Source of the DNA: a bacterium
Lineage (GTDB): Bacteria > RBG-13-66-14
Length of the DNA stretch: 28,047 bases
Reading direction: 5' to 3'
Assembly: GCA_026398675.1 (NCBI GenBank)
Contig: JAPLSK010000159.1
Coordinates: 1-28,047 of the forward strand
Each line of letters opens with the position of its first letter. Positions within the stretch are counted from its first letter, which is position 1. Made by a program: the position numbers and the translations under genes. The notes beneath the pieces were generated by a model. It worked only from the letters and a program-made list of their open reading frames with translations, had not been told where the DNA came from and searched no databases. Of this stretch, positions 15,122-23,090 are shown one piece after another.

Positions 15122-15469
15122 GTGGTGCTCGAGTCCGGAGGGTATTGCGGGATAGACTGCGACGCCTGCCCCGCCCTTTTGGCCACCCGGAAGGGCGACA
15201 AAGCGGCCCTGGCGGCGGTCGCGGCCGAATGGTCGAAGCTGTACGGGGCGCAGATTCCGCCCGAAAGCATCCCCTGCGCCGGCTGCTTCGCCCGGGCTCC
15301 AGAGCCCACGGGCTGCCACGCCCATGAGTGCCTCATCCGGACTTGCGCGATGGGGAGGGGCGTGGACACCTGCGCCGAATGCCCCGACTACGCCTGCGAC
15401 CGGCTAGCCGAGTTCTTCGCGGTTGCCCCCGAGGCCCAGGCCAACCTGGAGGCCCGCCGGAAGGGTTAG
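15122..15469 (+). CDS. DUF3795-family cysteine-rich protein, 115 aa
   Basis: The N-terminal YCGIDCDACPALLATRKGD is the DUF3795 signature (CGxxCxxCP). Further cysteines follow: IPCAGCFARAPEPTGCHAHECLIRTCAMGRGVDTCAECPDYACDRL. These can bind zinc or an iron-sulfur cluster. The C-terminal helix ends LEARRKG. GTG 15122 (or the adjacent GTG 15125) follows GGGGGAG a few bases upstream, and the gene starts eight bases after the VOC stop, so they are one operon. A shorter paralogue lies at 15581-15883. DUF3795 has no settled function. Confidence 0.82.
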   Translation: MVLESGGYCGIDCDACPALLATRKGDKAALAAVAAEWSKLYGAQIPPESIPCAGCFARAPEPTGCHAHECLIRTCAMGRGVDTCAECPDYACDRLAEFFAVAPEAQANLEARRKG

Positions 15470-15580
15470 CGGCGGCGCGAACCGGCCGGAGGCGGCGTCG
15501 TAATGGACTCTGTGCGGTATCCGCGGCCGTTGGTAGGATTGCGCCCGCGGGGATAACCGCCGGACGAGGGAAGGTGGACC

Positions 15581-15883
15581 ATGCTCGAGCGCGGCGGGTT
15601 CTGCGGTCTGGACTGCGACGCCTGCCCGTCCCTCGCCGTCGGCGGGGACGTCGGTGCGGTCGATCCGGGGACCATCCCCTGCGGCGGTTGCTTCGCCGGA
15701 CCGTCGGACGCGCCGGGCTGCTCCTTCGAGGACTGCCGGATCCGGTCCTGCGCGTTGGAAAGGGGCGTACCGACTTGCGCCCTCTGCGATAGGTACGTCT
15801 GCGGGCCGCTCGAAGAGTTCTTCCGCTCCTTCCCCGGCGGCGACGAGGCGCGGAAAAATCTGGATTTCCGCCGGAAGGCTTGA
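15581..15883 (+). CDS. DUF3795-family protein, shorter tandem paralogue, 100 aa
   Basis: Clear duplicate of the preceding gene: MLERGGFCGLDCDACPSLAV, IPCGGCFAGPSDAPGCSFEDCRIRSCALERGVPTCALCDRYVC, and the tail KNLDFRRKA. All cysteine pairs are kept, while about 15 residues between the first and second clusters are missing relative to its neighbour. ATG 15581 has GAAGGTGG upstream. The 110 bases between the two copies hold no recognisable promoter. A strong terminator follows 20 bases after the stop. Function unknown, as for its paralogue. Confidence 0.8.
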   Translation: MLERGGFCGLDCDACPSLAVGGDVGAVDPGTIPCGGCFAGPSDAPGCSFEDCRIRSCALERGVPTCALCDRYVCGPLEEFFRSFPGGDEARKNLDFRRKA

Positions 15884-15898
15884 CGCTCCCAGTTCTTA

Positions 15899-15933
15899 AA
15901 AAAACAAACCGACCCCGCGGGGTCGGTTTTTTA
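15899..15933. terminator. Bidirectional intrinsic terminator
   Basis: A 24-base perfect palindrome (15906-15929, arms AAACCGACCCCG) is flanked by A-run on the left and T-run on the right. It serves the DUF3795 gene on the plus strand and the TetR gene on the minus strand. Confidence 0.93.
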
Positions 15934-15948
15934 AATCCTCGGCTGAAA

Positions 15949-16542
15949 TCAATCCTTCAGGTACGCCGCCGAAAGTTCGAGGAGCTCGAGCCACTGGCCG
16001 AAGAGCTCGTCGGGGTCAAGCTCGTTCCCGCCGTAGAGGTGGGCCAGGGCCAGCCCCGAGGTGATGGCCAACGTCAGATCGGAAAGCGCCTTGGCCCGCC
16101 GGAGGGGTATGCCGGGGAAGGTCCGCTGGAGGGCGTTCACCAGGAGCGCGCGGAGTTGGTGGTGCCCCCGGACCAGGGCGTCCTTGGCCGTCGCGCCGAA
16201 GCGGGAATCCAGGAGGAACTCGACGGTGCGCGCCCGGCTCCTGGCGTAACCGGCGAAATCGCTGAAAATGGTGTACCCGAAGGCGACCATGCCGCCCACG
16301 CCCTCGGCCGCGGTTTCGAGGGCCCGCTCGAAGCGATCGGCCAGATCGGTCGCCTCGAGCTGCCAAAGTGCCTGGAGCAGGCCGTCCTTGCCCCGGAAGT
16401 GGTCGTACATCGAAGCGGGCGCCAGGCCGCCGGCCCGGGCGATGTCGCGCATCCGGAGCTCACCCACCGACCGGTGCTCCAGGAGTCCCCGGGCGGCGCC
16501 CAGAATCCGTAGCTGGGTCTCGGTGAAGGCATCTGCGGTCAT
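15949..16542 (-). CDS. TetR-family transcriptional regulator, 197 aa
   Basis: The N-terminal helix-turn-helix is typical: TQLRILGAARGLLEHRSVGELRM, then RDIARAGGLAPASMYDHFRGKDGLL (about residues 9-55). A variable helical ligand domain follows, ending ELSAAYLKD. ATG 16542 has AGGTGG four bases upstream. These are usually dimeric repressors that sense a small molecule. It lies 49 bases after the AsmA-like gene and may share its transcript. No clear palindromic operator is visible near its start. Target and ligand unknown. Confidence 0.88.
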   Translation of the reverse strand: MTADAFTETQLRILGAARGLLEHRSVGELRMRDIARAGGLAPASMYDHFRGKDGLLQALWQLEATDLADRFERALETAAEGVGGMVAFGYTIFSDFAGYARSRARTVEFLLDSRFGATAKDALVRGHHQLRALLVNALQRTFPGIPLRRAKALSDLTLAITSGLALAHLYGGNELDPDELFGQWLELLELSAAYLKD

Positions 16543-16591
16543 GTACCACCTGCCTTTGGGATGCCGGATTCAGGTCGGAAAACGAGTCCGA

Positions 16592-18358
16592 TCAATCGTA
16601 AATATCCGCACCCGTGCCCTGGGTTTCGGGAAGCATGTAGCTGCGCATGATGTCGGCGATGGGAATGCGGGGGATGGTGAACTCGGAGAGGTTAATGAAA
16701 CTGGTGAAAATGGATAAGAGCGAAAAGCCGGTGTCCACGACGCGGATTTTCATCGTCATGCGCTGGTTCTTCAGGTCCATCGTGACCAGGTCCGGCTGCT
16801 TCTGAAACCCGCCCAACAGGCCGCGGACCTGGGTGATCGAGGGGTTGGTGCCCTCGGGATCCAGGAAGAGGAGCATCTTGTCCAGCACCTGGAGGCTGAA
16901 GACCGGAACCTCACCGGTCAAGAGCAGATTGAGCCTGCCCACCAGGCTGCCGCCCAGAGCCTTTGCCGCCAGGCGCCAGACGCGCAACCCGCCGCCGGTG
17001 ATGCCCCAGGTGAGCTCGAGGTCGTTCAACTTTATCTCGGGCATCCCCCCCCCGGCGATGCGGACCTCGCCGATGGTCAGATCGGGGGGCGGAGTGAAGG
17101 GGGCCAGAAGCTCGTACCGGCGCTCGCCGAAGGGCGATGAATGTTCCTCGGCGGTTCCGGGCAGGGGTAGGGGCGCGCTGAGAACGATTTTGTTGTCTAT
17201 GGGCAACTCCCCCTCGATGCCGGTGACGGAGAGGACGCCCCCCTGCCGGATGTTTATCTGGTGGAACCGGAGCCGTCCGGTGACCTGCATCGGCTTCGGG
17301 CCCCGCACCGGGCCGCGCAGGGCGAGCTCCAACCCGACCTGGCCCTCCACGTCCGCCATCCCCGCGCTCAGCTTCAGGGGGTGGCCGATTCTTCCCACCC
17401 TCCCCTGCAGGTCGAGGGCCACGATGGGCGTTCCGAGAAGGTCGGAGACCGCCCCGTTGCCGGTGAGGCTTGCGTCCAGCGAATCAACGCCGGCCTCGAT
17501 TTTCTCAAACTGGATTTCTTCCAGTCCCCTCAGGCGGCCCTTGAACCCCAGTTTCACCCCCTGCACGGGTACGGGCAGGTCGGCCAGGACGACGTTGGCG
17601 ACGGCGGCGTCCAGCTCCACATCCCCGTCGCCGGAGTCGAAATCGAGGGCGAGGCTGGCGTGGATGCCGTCGGCACTTCCCTGTGGGAGGCCGATCGAGA
17701 CGTCGGTCAGTTCGAGGGTGAGGTGAGTCCGGAGCGAGCGGGCCAGGGCCAGGGGGTCGGGGTCGTCCAGCGCTCCCGGCGCCACCTCGATCCATCCCCG
17801 GATGTCGGCTTTTCCTGCGGGTTTTATCGGCGGCAGCTCGAACATCCCGGGCGGGATCAGGCTGAGCGCCCGGTCTAGATTTATCACGAACTCGTCGAAT
17901 CTGACGGAGGCCCCCCCCCGACCGTAATCGTTCACCCGGGCGTCGCCGCGCCAGTGGAGCGCGTCGCCCAGGTCCAGCCTCATTCCTTCGAGGGTGAAGT
18001 TGCCGCCCGCCAGATCGGCCGTCAGCGAGCCTTCGAGGGAAACGTCGTCGAGCGCGACGGGGCCGGGAAGCCCCGTTCCCGCGTATCGCACCGTCCCTAT
18101 ATTCAACTGCAACCCCTCGGCGGCGAAGTTGCCCCTCGTCAGATCGGCGGAAAACGTGCCGCTCACGGCGAGGTCGCCCACCAGGAGGGGACCGGGCTCA
18201 CCCTGGCTCGACAGGTGGCCGGCCTTGAGGTCCACCTTGAGGCCCGTGGCGGAAAGGCTTGCCAGGTCCACCGTCCCATTCGCGGATAGCGCCAGGTCTC
18301 CCACCGAGTACGGGCCCTCTTCGGCGTTCAGGATGGAGATGTCCGCCGCCCGGCTCAC
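16592..18358 (-). CDS. AsmA-like envelope protein, C-terminal part beyond an in-frame TGA
   Basis: Same frame as the gene at 18374-19588, separated only by TGA 18374-18376 and five codons. The 588 residues from GTG 18358 are rich in short beta-strands with repeated forms such as VGDLALSANGTVDLASLSATGLKVDLKAG and LVGDLAVSGTFSADLTRGNFAAEGLQLNIG. They end with the conserved-looking FSLLSIFTSFINLSEFTIPRIPIADIMRSYM. AsmA/TamB-like proteins form long beta-grooves that carry lipids across the periplasm. The ribosome site at GTG 18358 is weak and the repeats continue across the TGA, so this looks like the second half of one 998-residue protein. It could be expressed by readthrough, by re-initiation, or not at all. 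Confidence 0.72.
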   Translation of the reverse strand: MSRAADISILNAEEGPYSVGDLALSANGTVDLASLSATGLKVDLKAGHLSSQGEPGPLLVGDLAVSGTFSADLTRGNFAAEGLQLNIGTVRYAGTGLPGPVALDDVSLEGSLTADLAGGNFTLEGMRLDLGDALHWRGDARVNDYGRGGASVRFDEFVINLDRALSLIPPGMFELPPIKPAGKADIRGWIEVAPGALDDPDPLALARSLRTHLTLELTDVSIGLPQGSADGIHASLALDFDSGDGDVELDAAVANVVLADLPVPVQGVKLGFKGRLRGLEEIQFEKIEAGVDSLDASLTGNGAVSDLLGTPIVALDLQGRVGRIGHPLKLSAGMADVEGQVGLELALRGPVRGPKPMQVTGRLRFHQINIRQGGVLSVTGIEGELPIDNKIVLSAPLPLPGTAEEHSSPFGERRYELLAPFTPPPDLTIGEVRIAGGGMPEIKLNDLELTWGITGGGLRVWRLAAKALGGSLVGRLNLLLTGEVPVFSLQVLDKMLLFLDPEGTNPSITQVRGLLGGFQKQPDLVTMDLKNQRMTMKIRVVDTGFSLLSIFTSFINLSEFTIPRIPIADIMRSYMLPETQGTGADIYD

Positions 18359-18376
18359 CCCGGGCTTCGGATATCA
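18342..18376 (-). other. In-frame TGA followed by a strong hairpin with GGUGAG loop
   Basis: After TGA (18376-18374) the minus strand folds as UCCG, AA, GCCCGG, loop GGUGAG, CCGGGC, GG, CGGA. That is ten pairs around a 2x2 internal loop, with the loop 14 bases from the TGA. The form resembles a bacterial SECIS, but there is no nearby Cys or redox motif and the distance is short. Confidence 0.4.
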
Positions 18377-19588
18377 TAGCTCCACTTCGGTGTGCAGGGC
18401 GATTTTCCCGTTCAGGCCCACCACGCGGGCCGGACCGCTGGGGAGCGCCATCCCGCCCTCGATGCCGGCGAGGTAGAGCTTGGCCTCGACGGCCACCGTC
18501 CGTGGCGCGAAGGACTCGTCCAGGCGCACGTCCAGGTTTACCGCGCCGGAGATGTCGCCCGAGGCGACGATACCCGGCAGGAGGGGGGCAAGGTCCCGGG
18601 CCAGGGGGCCGAGCTCGACCCTGTCCAGCGCGAGCTTCACCGCCGCCCGGGGCTCCCCGCTCAGCGTCGCCGCCACCTCCAGCCCCAGGGAGAGGTAATC
18701 GCCCAGGGACAGCCGTCCCCCGGTGATGTTGACGCCCATCGTCGCCAGGTCGGCGTCGAAGTCGCCCTGCAGGACGAGTTCCCCGGCCGGGGCGAACTCC
18801 AGGGGGGCGGAGAGGTTTATCCCCGAGGCGGCGACGTAAAAACCGCCCGAGACCGCCGTGGCCTCGAGCGGGTCACCGGGAATGGTGAGATCCAGCTTCA
18901 GGCTAAGCTCATCTATGCGGCCCGAGGCCTTGGGAGCCTCGGCCGGGCCCAGACGCAGGCTGACCGGCCCCGGCTCCTTCCTGATTTCTAAAAACACCGG
19001 GCCGGGCTCCCCGGTGTCGAATCCACCCATCACCAGGGACAGGCCCCCGAGGCTGGCCGCGATGTCGTCCGAGACCGTGACGTCCAGATCCTGGACGGAC
19101 AGGCGCCGGAGCCGGACGTTCACCGGAAGAGAGTCCCAGGTGAAAGGCGGTTTCTCCTCCTCGCTGGGCGGGGCCAGGTACTCGACGTTCCACCCCAGGC
19201 CGGGAATCTCGATCAGGTTGACCTTCACCCCCCGGGCCTCGGCCACATCCAGGCTGATACGGTTCTCGGCGAGGAGCTTTCCCAGATCGTAGCGAAGGAC
19301 GAGCTCGTCGAGCCGCACGGCCGGCGCGCGGTCGAACTCCTCACTGGAGAGGACGACGAGGTCGCGCACCACCAAGCCGGTCAGGGGCGAGATGAAGACG
19401 GGGCCGACGGACACCTCACCCTGGAGGTTTTCGTTGACCAGCCCCAGCACCAGTTCCTTGAGTTTCTCTTCGGGGTAGAGTAGGCGGAAGAGGAGGGTGG
19501 CGAGGACGACGAGGGTCGCCGCCCCGGCGAGGATGCCGACTAAAATCTGGGCCGTCCAGCGGCCTATCGCTTGTGTGGTTTTTATCAA
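18374..19588 (-). CDS. AsmA-like envelope protein, N-terminal part ending at in-frame TGA
   Basis: TTG 19588 starts LIKTTQAIGRW, then one membrane helix (AQILVGILAGAATLVVLATLLF, about residues 12-33). The AsmA/DUF748-like periplasmic region follows: LVNENLQGEVSVGPVFISPL, VRDLVVLS, VRLDELVLRYDLGKLL. The frame stops at TGA after HTEVEL (404 residues), where the sequence resumes YPKPGVSRAADISIL in the same frame. Upstream residues in the open frame cannot belong because they overlap the divergent M6 gene. The ribosome site is poor. The protein is predicted to be anchored in the inner membrane and span the periplasm, moving lipids towards the outer membrane, by family analogy. Either the stop is a recent nonsense mutation or error, or it is read through. 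Confidence 0.75.
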   Translation of the reverse strand: MIKTTQAIGRWTAQILVGILAGAATLVVLATLLFRLLYPEEKLKELVLGLVNENLQGEVSVGPVFISPLTGLVVRDLVVLSSEEFDRAPAVRLDELVLRYDLGKLLAENRISLDVAEARGVKVNLIEIPGLGWNVEYLAPPSEEEKPPFTWDSLPVNVRLRRLSVQDLDVTVSDDIAASLGGLSLVMGGFDTGEPGPVFLEIRKEPGPVSLRLGPAEAPKASGRIDELSLKLDLTIPGDPLEATAVSGGFYVAASGINLSAPLEFAPAGELVLQGDFDADLATMGVNITGGRLSLGDYLSLGLEVAATLSGEPRAAVKLALDRVELGPLARDLAPLLPGIVASGDISGAVNLDVRLDESFAPRTVAVEAKLYLAGIEGGMALPSGPARVVGLNGKIALHTEVEL

Positions 19589-19638
19589 CCGTTCGCCGTC
19601 CCGCGCCGTTTTCTCTCCGGGCGCACTTGAGACTCTGT

Positions 19639-19644
19639 ATTGTA
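19639..19644 (-). promoter_or_regulatory. -10 element for the AsmA-like gene
   Basis: TACAAT on the minus strand, start near 19632. The -35 is poor (TTTCTC at 17 bases). Confidence 0.35.
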
Positions 19645-19816
19645 CCTGATTCGACGCGGCGGAGAAAACGGGCCCGAGGTGCCTAAACCTGCAATGGCTG
19701 GATGGATGGCGACGCGGTCCTTGTCCCTGCCGGCCGGCGGTTCCCATCCGCCGCCGTCCGGGAAACCGGTCACCTACTCTCCGGACCCCAGGCTGGCGCC
19801 GGGGTCCCCTTTTTGC

Positions 19817-19822
19817 TATATT
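19817..19822 (+). promoter_or_regulatory. Extended -10 promoter for the M6/PorV operon
   Basis: TGC-TATATT (TG at 19814-19815) gives a start near 19829, 24 bases before TTG 19853. No clear -35. Confidence 0.45.
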
Positions 19823-19852
19823 GACACCGTGCATCCGACGTTGGAGGCTCCG

Positions 19853-21679
19853 TTGCGGGCAACCCTCATCCTGCTCCTCTTCTTCTGCGCATCCTGGGCC
19901 ATGCCCGGCATGCCGCTGGAGCTCTACGACTACTACGGGCTCACCGTCCCGGCGAACCTGACCGAGCCGGAGCGCCCCGACGGCGTGGACCAGCCATCCC
20001 CGGTTCCCACAACGGCCAACTTCACTGTCAGACCCCTTATCCTCCTGGTGGATTTCGACGACCAGCCGGCGGACAAGGACATCCACCCGCCGCTGGAGTA
20101 CGGGAAGATAATCTTCCGCCGTAACCAGGAGCCGGGCACCTTCACCGACTACTGGGACGAGGTGACCGGCAGCCGGGTGCGGATCGTGGGCGACGAGGAA
20201 TCCGACGTGGATTCGGCCTGGATCCGGGTCAGCGGAACCTACGACCCCACCGGCGAGGACCTGGATTACGCGTTCTTCACCGACGGGGAGTACGGTTTCG
20301 GCGGCTACCCGCACAACACCCAGGGGATGGTGCGCTACGCCCTGATGGCCGCCGACCCCCGGATCAACTTCGCCGATTACGACAACGACGGCCCCGACGG
20401 CATACCCCGCTCCGCAGACCCCGAGCACTCCGACGACGACGGCTACGTGGACGCCCTCTTCGTCGTCCACGCCGGGTGGGGCGCCGAGCAGAGCCGGGAC
20501 CCCGGGAACATCTGGAGCTGCAAGTGGGACCTCGAGTCCGACGGGGGTCCCGGGTCCTTCGCCACCGACGACGGGGTCAAGATCAAAGATTTCATGGTCG
20601 TGCCCGAGGAGCTCCTGGACAACTCCGACGACGGCAACGAGCTTTTAATCACCATCGGCGTTTTCTGCCACGACTTCGGATACAAGCTCGGCCTGCCCGC
20701 GCTCTACGACACCACCCCCAACCGCTGGGACGCCGACTCCTACGGCATCGGTTACTGGGGGTTGATGGGCTACGGCGCCTGGACGGGAATCGTGGCCTAT
20801 CCCCAGCGCGTCCCGCTCCCCGGCAACTGCCCCGTGCACCCCTGCGCGTGGAGCAAGTACCACGCGGGTTGGGTCACGGTGACCAACGCCACCCAGGGCC
20901 GCAACCAGCCGCACGCCATCTACCGGGCCGAGAGCTCGGCGCCGCCCGACGCCACCCGGTTCCTGAGAATCACCATCGCCGGTCCCGAGGAGTACTTCCT
21001 GTTGGAGAACCGCCAGCAGGTGGGCTTCGACCGCGGCCTTTCGTTTCTTGCGCACATAGACCCCGACGACCCGACGCCCTGCGACGGCCTTCTCATCTGG
21101 CACATTGACGAGCGGGTCATCGAGGACAACCTCGCGGGCAACACCGTCAACGGGAACAAGCAGCACAAGGGCGTGGACCTTGAGGAGGCCGACGGCTACA
21201 ACGACCTCGACTTCCGGGTGAACCTGGGCGACGACGGGGATCCCTTCCCGGGAAAATTCTCGAAGCGGGAGTTCGGACCCGATACGACGCCCGATTCCCT
21301 CCCCTACGGCTCCAGTGAGTCCACCTGTTACATCGAGCGCATCAGCGACTCGGGCAACCCGATGACCCTCTACGTGACCAGCATCCGCAATCCCTTGACC
21401 CAAGGGGTGATGGCGGGGCCCAACCCCTACTACCCCGAGCGGGATGACCACCTCACCTTCTTCTTCAAGTTCGGCATCCGGGTCACCGTCCGCATCTACA
21501 CGCTCTCCGGAGACCTGGTGCGCACCATCGGCGAGGACGAGGTGGACGAGGCCTTCGGCCAGGCGACTTGGTACGGGGACAACGATAACGGGAGCCAGGT
21601 GGCCACGGGGCTCTACTTCTTCACCGTGGATTCGGGCGATTACCACGTGGGCCACGGCAAGTTCACGGTCATCCGCTGA
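19853..21679 (+). CDS. M6-family metalloprotease-like secreted protein with degenerate active site and FlgD-like C-terminal domain, 608 aa
   Basis: TTG 19853 lies five bases after GGAGG (19843-19847) and gives a signal peptide (LRATLILLLFFCASWA). The M6 fold is clear: LILLVDFDDQPADKD, FTDYWDEVTGSRVRI, DYDNDGPDGIP, DALFVVHAGWGAEQS, and LGLPALYDT after the catalytic segment. Where active relatives have HExGH, this protein reads H273-D-F-G-Y277: Glu is Asp and the second zinc His is Tyr. Peptidase activity is therefore doubtful. The last about 90 residues (MAGPNPYYPERDDHLTFFFK, VRIYTLSGDLVRTI, W-x-G-x-N-x2-G-x-x-V-x-x-G-x-Y, KFTVIR) form the FlgD/type-IX-like sorting domain. The stop overlaps the start of a PorV-family gene. 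Predicted surface or secreted protein. Confidence 0.85.
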   Translation: MRATLILLLFFCASWAMPGMPLELYDYYGLTVPANLTEPERPDGVDQPSPVPTTANFTVRPLILLVDFDDQPADKDIHPPLEYGKIIFRRNQEPGTFTDYWDEVTGSRVRIVGDEESDVDSAWIRVSGTYDPTGEDLDYAFFTDGEYGFGGYPHNTQGMVRYALMAADPRINFADYDNDGPDGIPRSADPEHSDDDGYVDALFVVHAGWGAEQSRDPGNIWSCKWDLESDGGPGSFATDDGVKIKDFMVVPEELLDNSDDGNELLITIGVFCHDFGYKLGLPALYDTTPNRWDADSYGIGYWGLMGYGAWTGIVAYPQRVPLPGNCPVHPCAWSKYHAGWVTVTNATQGRNQPHAIYRAESSAPPDATRFLRITIAGPEEYFLLENRQQVGFDRGLSFLAHIDPDDPTPCDGLLIWHIDERVIEDNLAGNTVNGNKQHKGVDLEEADGYNDLDFRVNLGDDGDPFPGKFSKREFGPDTTPDSLPYGSSESTCYIERISDSGNPMTLYVTSIRNPLTQGVMAGPNPYYPERDDHLTFFFKFGIRVTVRIYTLSGDLVRTIGEDEVDEAFGQATWYGDNDNGSQVATGLYFFTVDSGDYHVGHGKFTVIR

Positions 21680-22620
21680 TGGGGGCCGGTATGCGAGAGA
21701 TTTCACCGCGGTCGCATCGGGTCCGTATCCTGCTGATGACCCTCGTTCTGGCGAGCCTGGCCCTGGCGGCCGACGGACCGGGCACCGTGGGGGCCGATTT
21801 CCTCCGGCTGGGGATCGGCGCCCGACCCATGGCGCTGGCCGGGGCCTACACCGCCATCGCCGACGACGTCTTCGGCATGGCCGCCAATCCCGCCGGTATG
21901 GCCCAGATAATCAACGCCGAGCTGGGTTCCTACTACGCCAACATCATCGGCGATGTGCACCACGGCTGGATCGGATTCACCCATGACATCAGCGACATGT
22001 GGAGCTACGGCGTGGAGCTGAACATGGTCTACACCTCCGAGACCCGCCGGGATTCCTACGGCGACCCGATAGGAACCTACAGCGTGGGACTGGGCACCCT
22101 GGGCGGAGCCATCTCCATGGAGCCGCTCCCGGGCTTTTCGCTGGGGCTTTCCGGGCACTACGTCGTCCAGAAGTACGACCAGGAGGTGGGCCAAGGCTTC
22201 GCCGGCGATTTCGGCCTCCTCTACCACACCCGGTTCAACGGCCTCCGGGTGGGCCTGGTTCTGGAAAATTTGGGCCCCAAAGTGAAGTTCCAGGAGCTCT
22301 CCGAGTCCATGCCCATGGGGGTCCGCGTCGGTCTCGGCTCGAGCATGTTCCAAGAGACGCTGACCGTGACCGGCGACTTCTCCTACGGCTTCGAGGGGAC
22401 GTTGGAGGCCTGCGCCGGGGTCGAGTGGGAGGCGGTTCGGGGCGTGTCGTTCCGCGCCGGCTACAACATTCTCGGGGACTTCGACTCCTGGTCCGGCATC
22501 TCCTTGGGAATCGGCCTGGACGCTCTGTCCGGCCTGATCGTAGGCGAGCTGGACTACGCCTTCGTCCCCCAGTTGCCCATGGGTTACGTGCACCGCGTCA
22601 GCTACACCCTGAAGTTTTAA
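21679..22620 (+). CDS. PorV/PorQ-family outer-membrane protein, 313 aa
   Basis: The family motif follows the signal peptide: GADFLRLGIGARPMALAGAYTAIADDVFGMAANPAGM. Beta-strand alternation runs to the end RVSYTLKF, with the terminal Phe of an outer-membrane barrel. Its ATG overlaps the M6 gene's stop (TGATG), so the two are translationally coupled; ATG 21691 is the alternative start after GGGGGCCGG. It is paralogous to the protein at 8955-9875. In type IX secretion, PorV receives substrates with a C-terminal sorting domain at the outer membrane. Coupling of a sorting-domain protein with a PorV suggests this pair works that way, but that is inference. Confidence 0.87.
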   Translation: MGAGMREISPRSHRVRILLMTLVLASLALAADGPGTVGADFLRLGIGARPMALAGAYTAIADDVFGMAANPAGMAQIINAELGSYYANIIGDVHHGWIGFTHDISDMWSYGVELNMVYTSETRRDSYGDPIGTYSVGLGTLGGAISMEPLPGFSLGLSGHYVVQKYDQEVGQGFAGDFGLLYHTRFNGLRVGLVLENLGPKVKFQELSESMPMGVRVGLGSSMFQETLTVTGDFSYGFEGTLEACAGVEWEAVRGVSFRAGYNILGDFDSWSGISLGIGLDALSGLIVGELDYAFVPQLPMGYVHRVSYTLKF

Positions 22621-23026
22621 CCCGTTCGGCGTGATTTGGGTGGAGCCGGGGGGTAGGTAGAATCGGTTTCCCTCTCCCCGTGGGAGTGGCGCGCCGACGG
22701 GTCGGGGCGGAGAACATAAAATGCGGCGGGGATGGGAACCGAGCGAACCGAGCGAAGCGAGCTACGCCTCTGGCGAACCGAGCTATGCCCCTGGCAAACC
22801 GAGCGAAGCGAGTTACGCCCCGGCGAATCCCCGCCCTACGTCATCGCAATCCGGCGGTCGAAATTTCCCCTGACCGCACCCTGGCGGACCTGAAAGTCCA
22901 CCTTTGCGTCATCGTATCCGTTAGGCGCCGGCGGGTTTGGACACCACCCCCTCCGTCCATCCGTCGTGGGTCCGATTCTAAAGAGGGTTCACCGTTGAGC
23001 CCTTTATTAATATCCCCGCATCGTGA
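22621..23026. other. Repeat-bearing intergenic region without a gene
   Basis: The 470-base gap between the PorV and metK genes. It holds a decayed CCCTCTCCC palindrome (22665-22690), the 29-30-bp repeat array (22745-22824), and the 16-base word CCCTACGTCATCGCAA (22834-22849), which recurs inverted at 28032-28047. The reading frames across it show no protein-like sequence. The metK promoter closes it. Confidence 0.6.
22745..22824 (+). repeat. Tandem array of a 29-30-bp dispersed repeat
   Basis: Three units: 22745-22774 (30 bases), 22775-22795 (21 bases, missing the GCGAAGCGA part) and 22796-22824 (29 bases). The shared core is AACCGAGCGAAGCGAG, then TACGCC. A partial unit precedes at 22737-22744. 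Single copies lie in the VOC gene (14777-14805) and, degenerate, after metK (24246-24275). Confidence 0.75.
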
Positions 23027-23032
23027 TATACT
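23027..23032 (+). promoter_or_regulatory. Extended -10 promoter for metK operon
   Basis: TGA-TATACT with TG at 23024-23025. Weak -35 TTATTA at 23004-23009 (17 bases). The leader of about 50 bases ends in GGAGGGAG (23078-23085). Confidence 0.55.
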
Positions 23033-23090
23033 GCCTTGGCTTGCAACAGCCGATTCAAGACTTTTATAAGGTCGCCCGGAGGGAGCATTG

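Noticed and set aside
23033..23090. SAM riboswitch upstream of metK
   Set aside because: The leader is about 50 bases and shows no kink-turn, pseudoknot or SAM-II/SAM-I conserved core.
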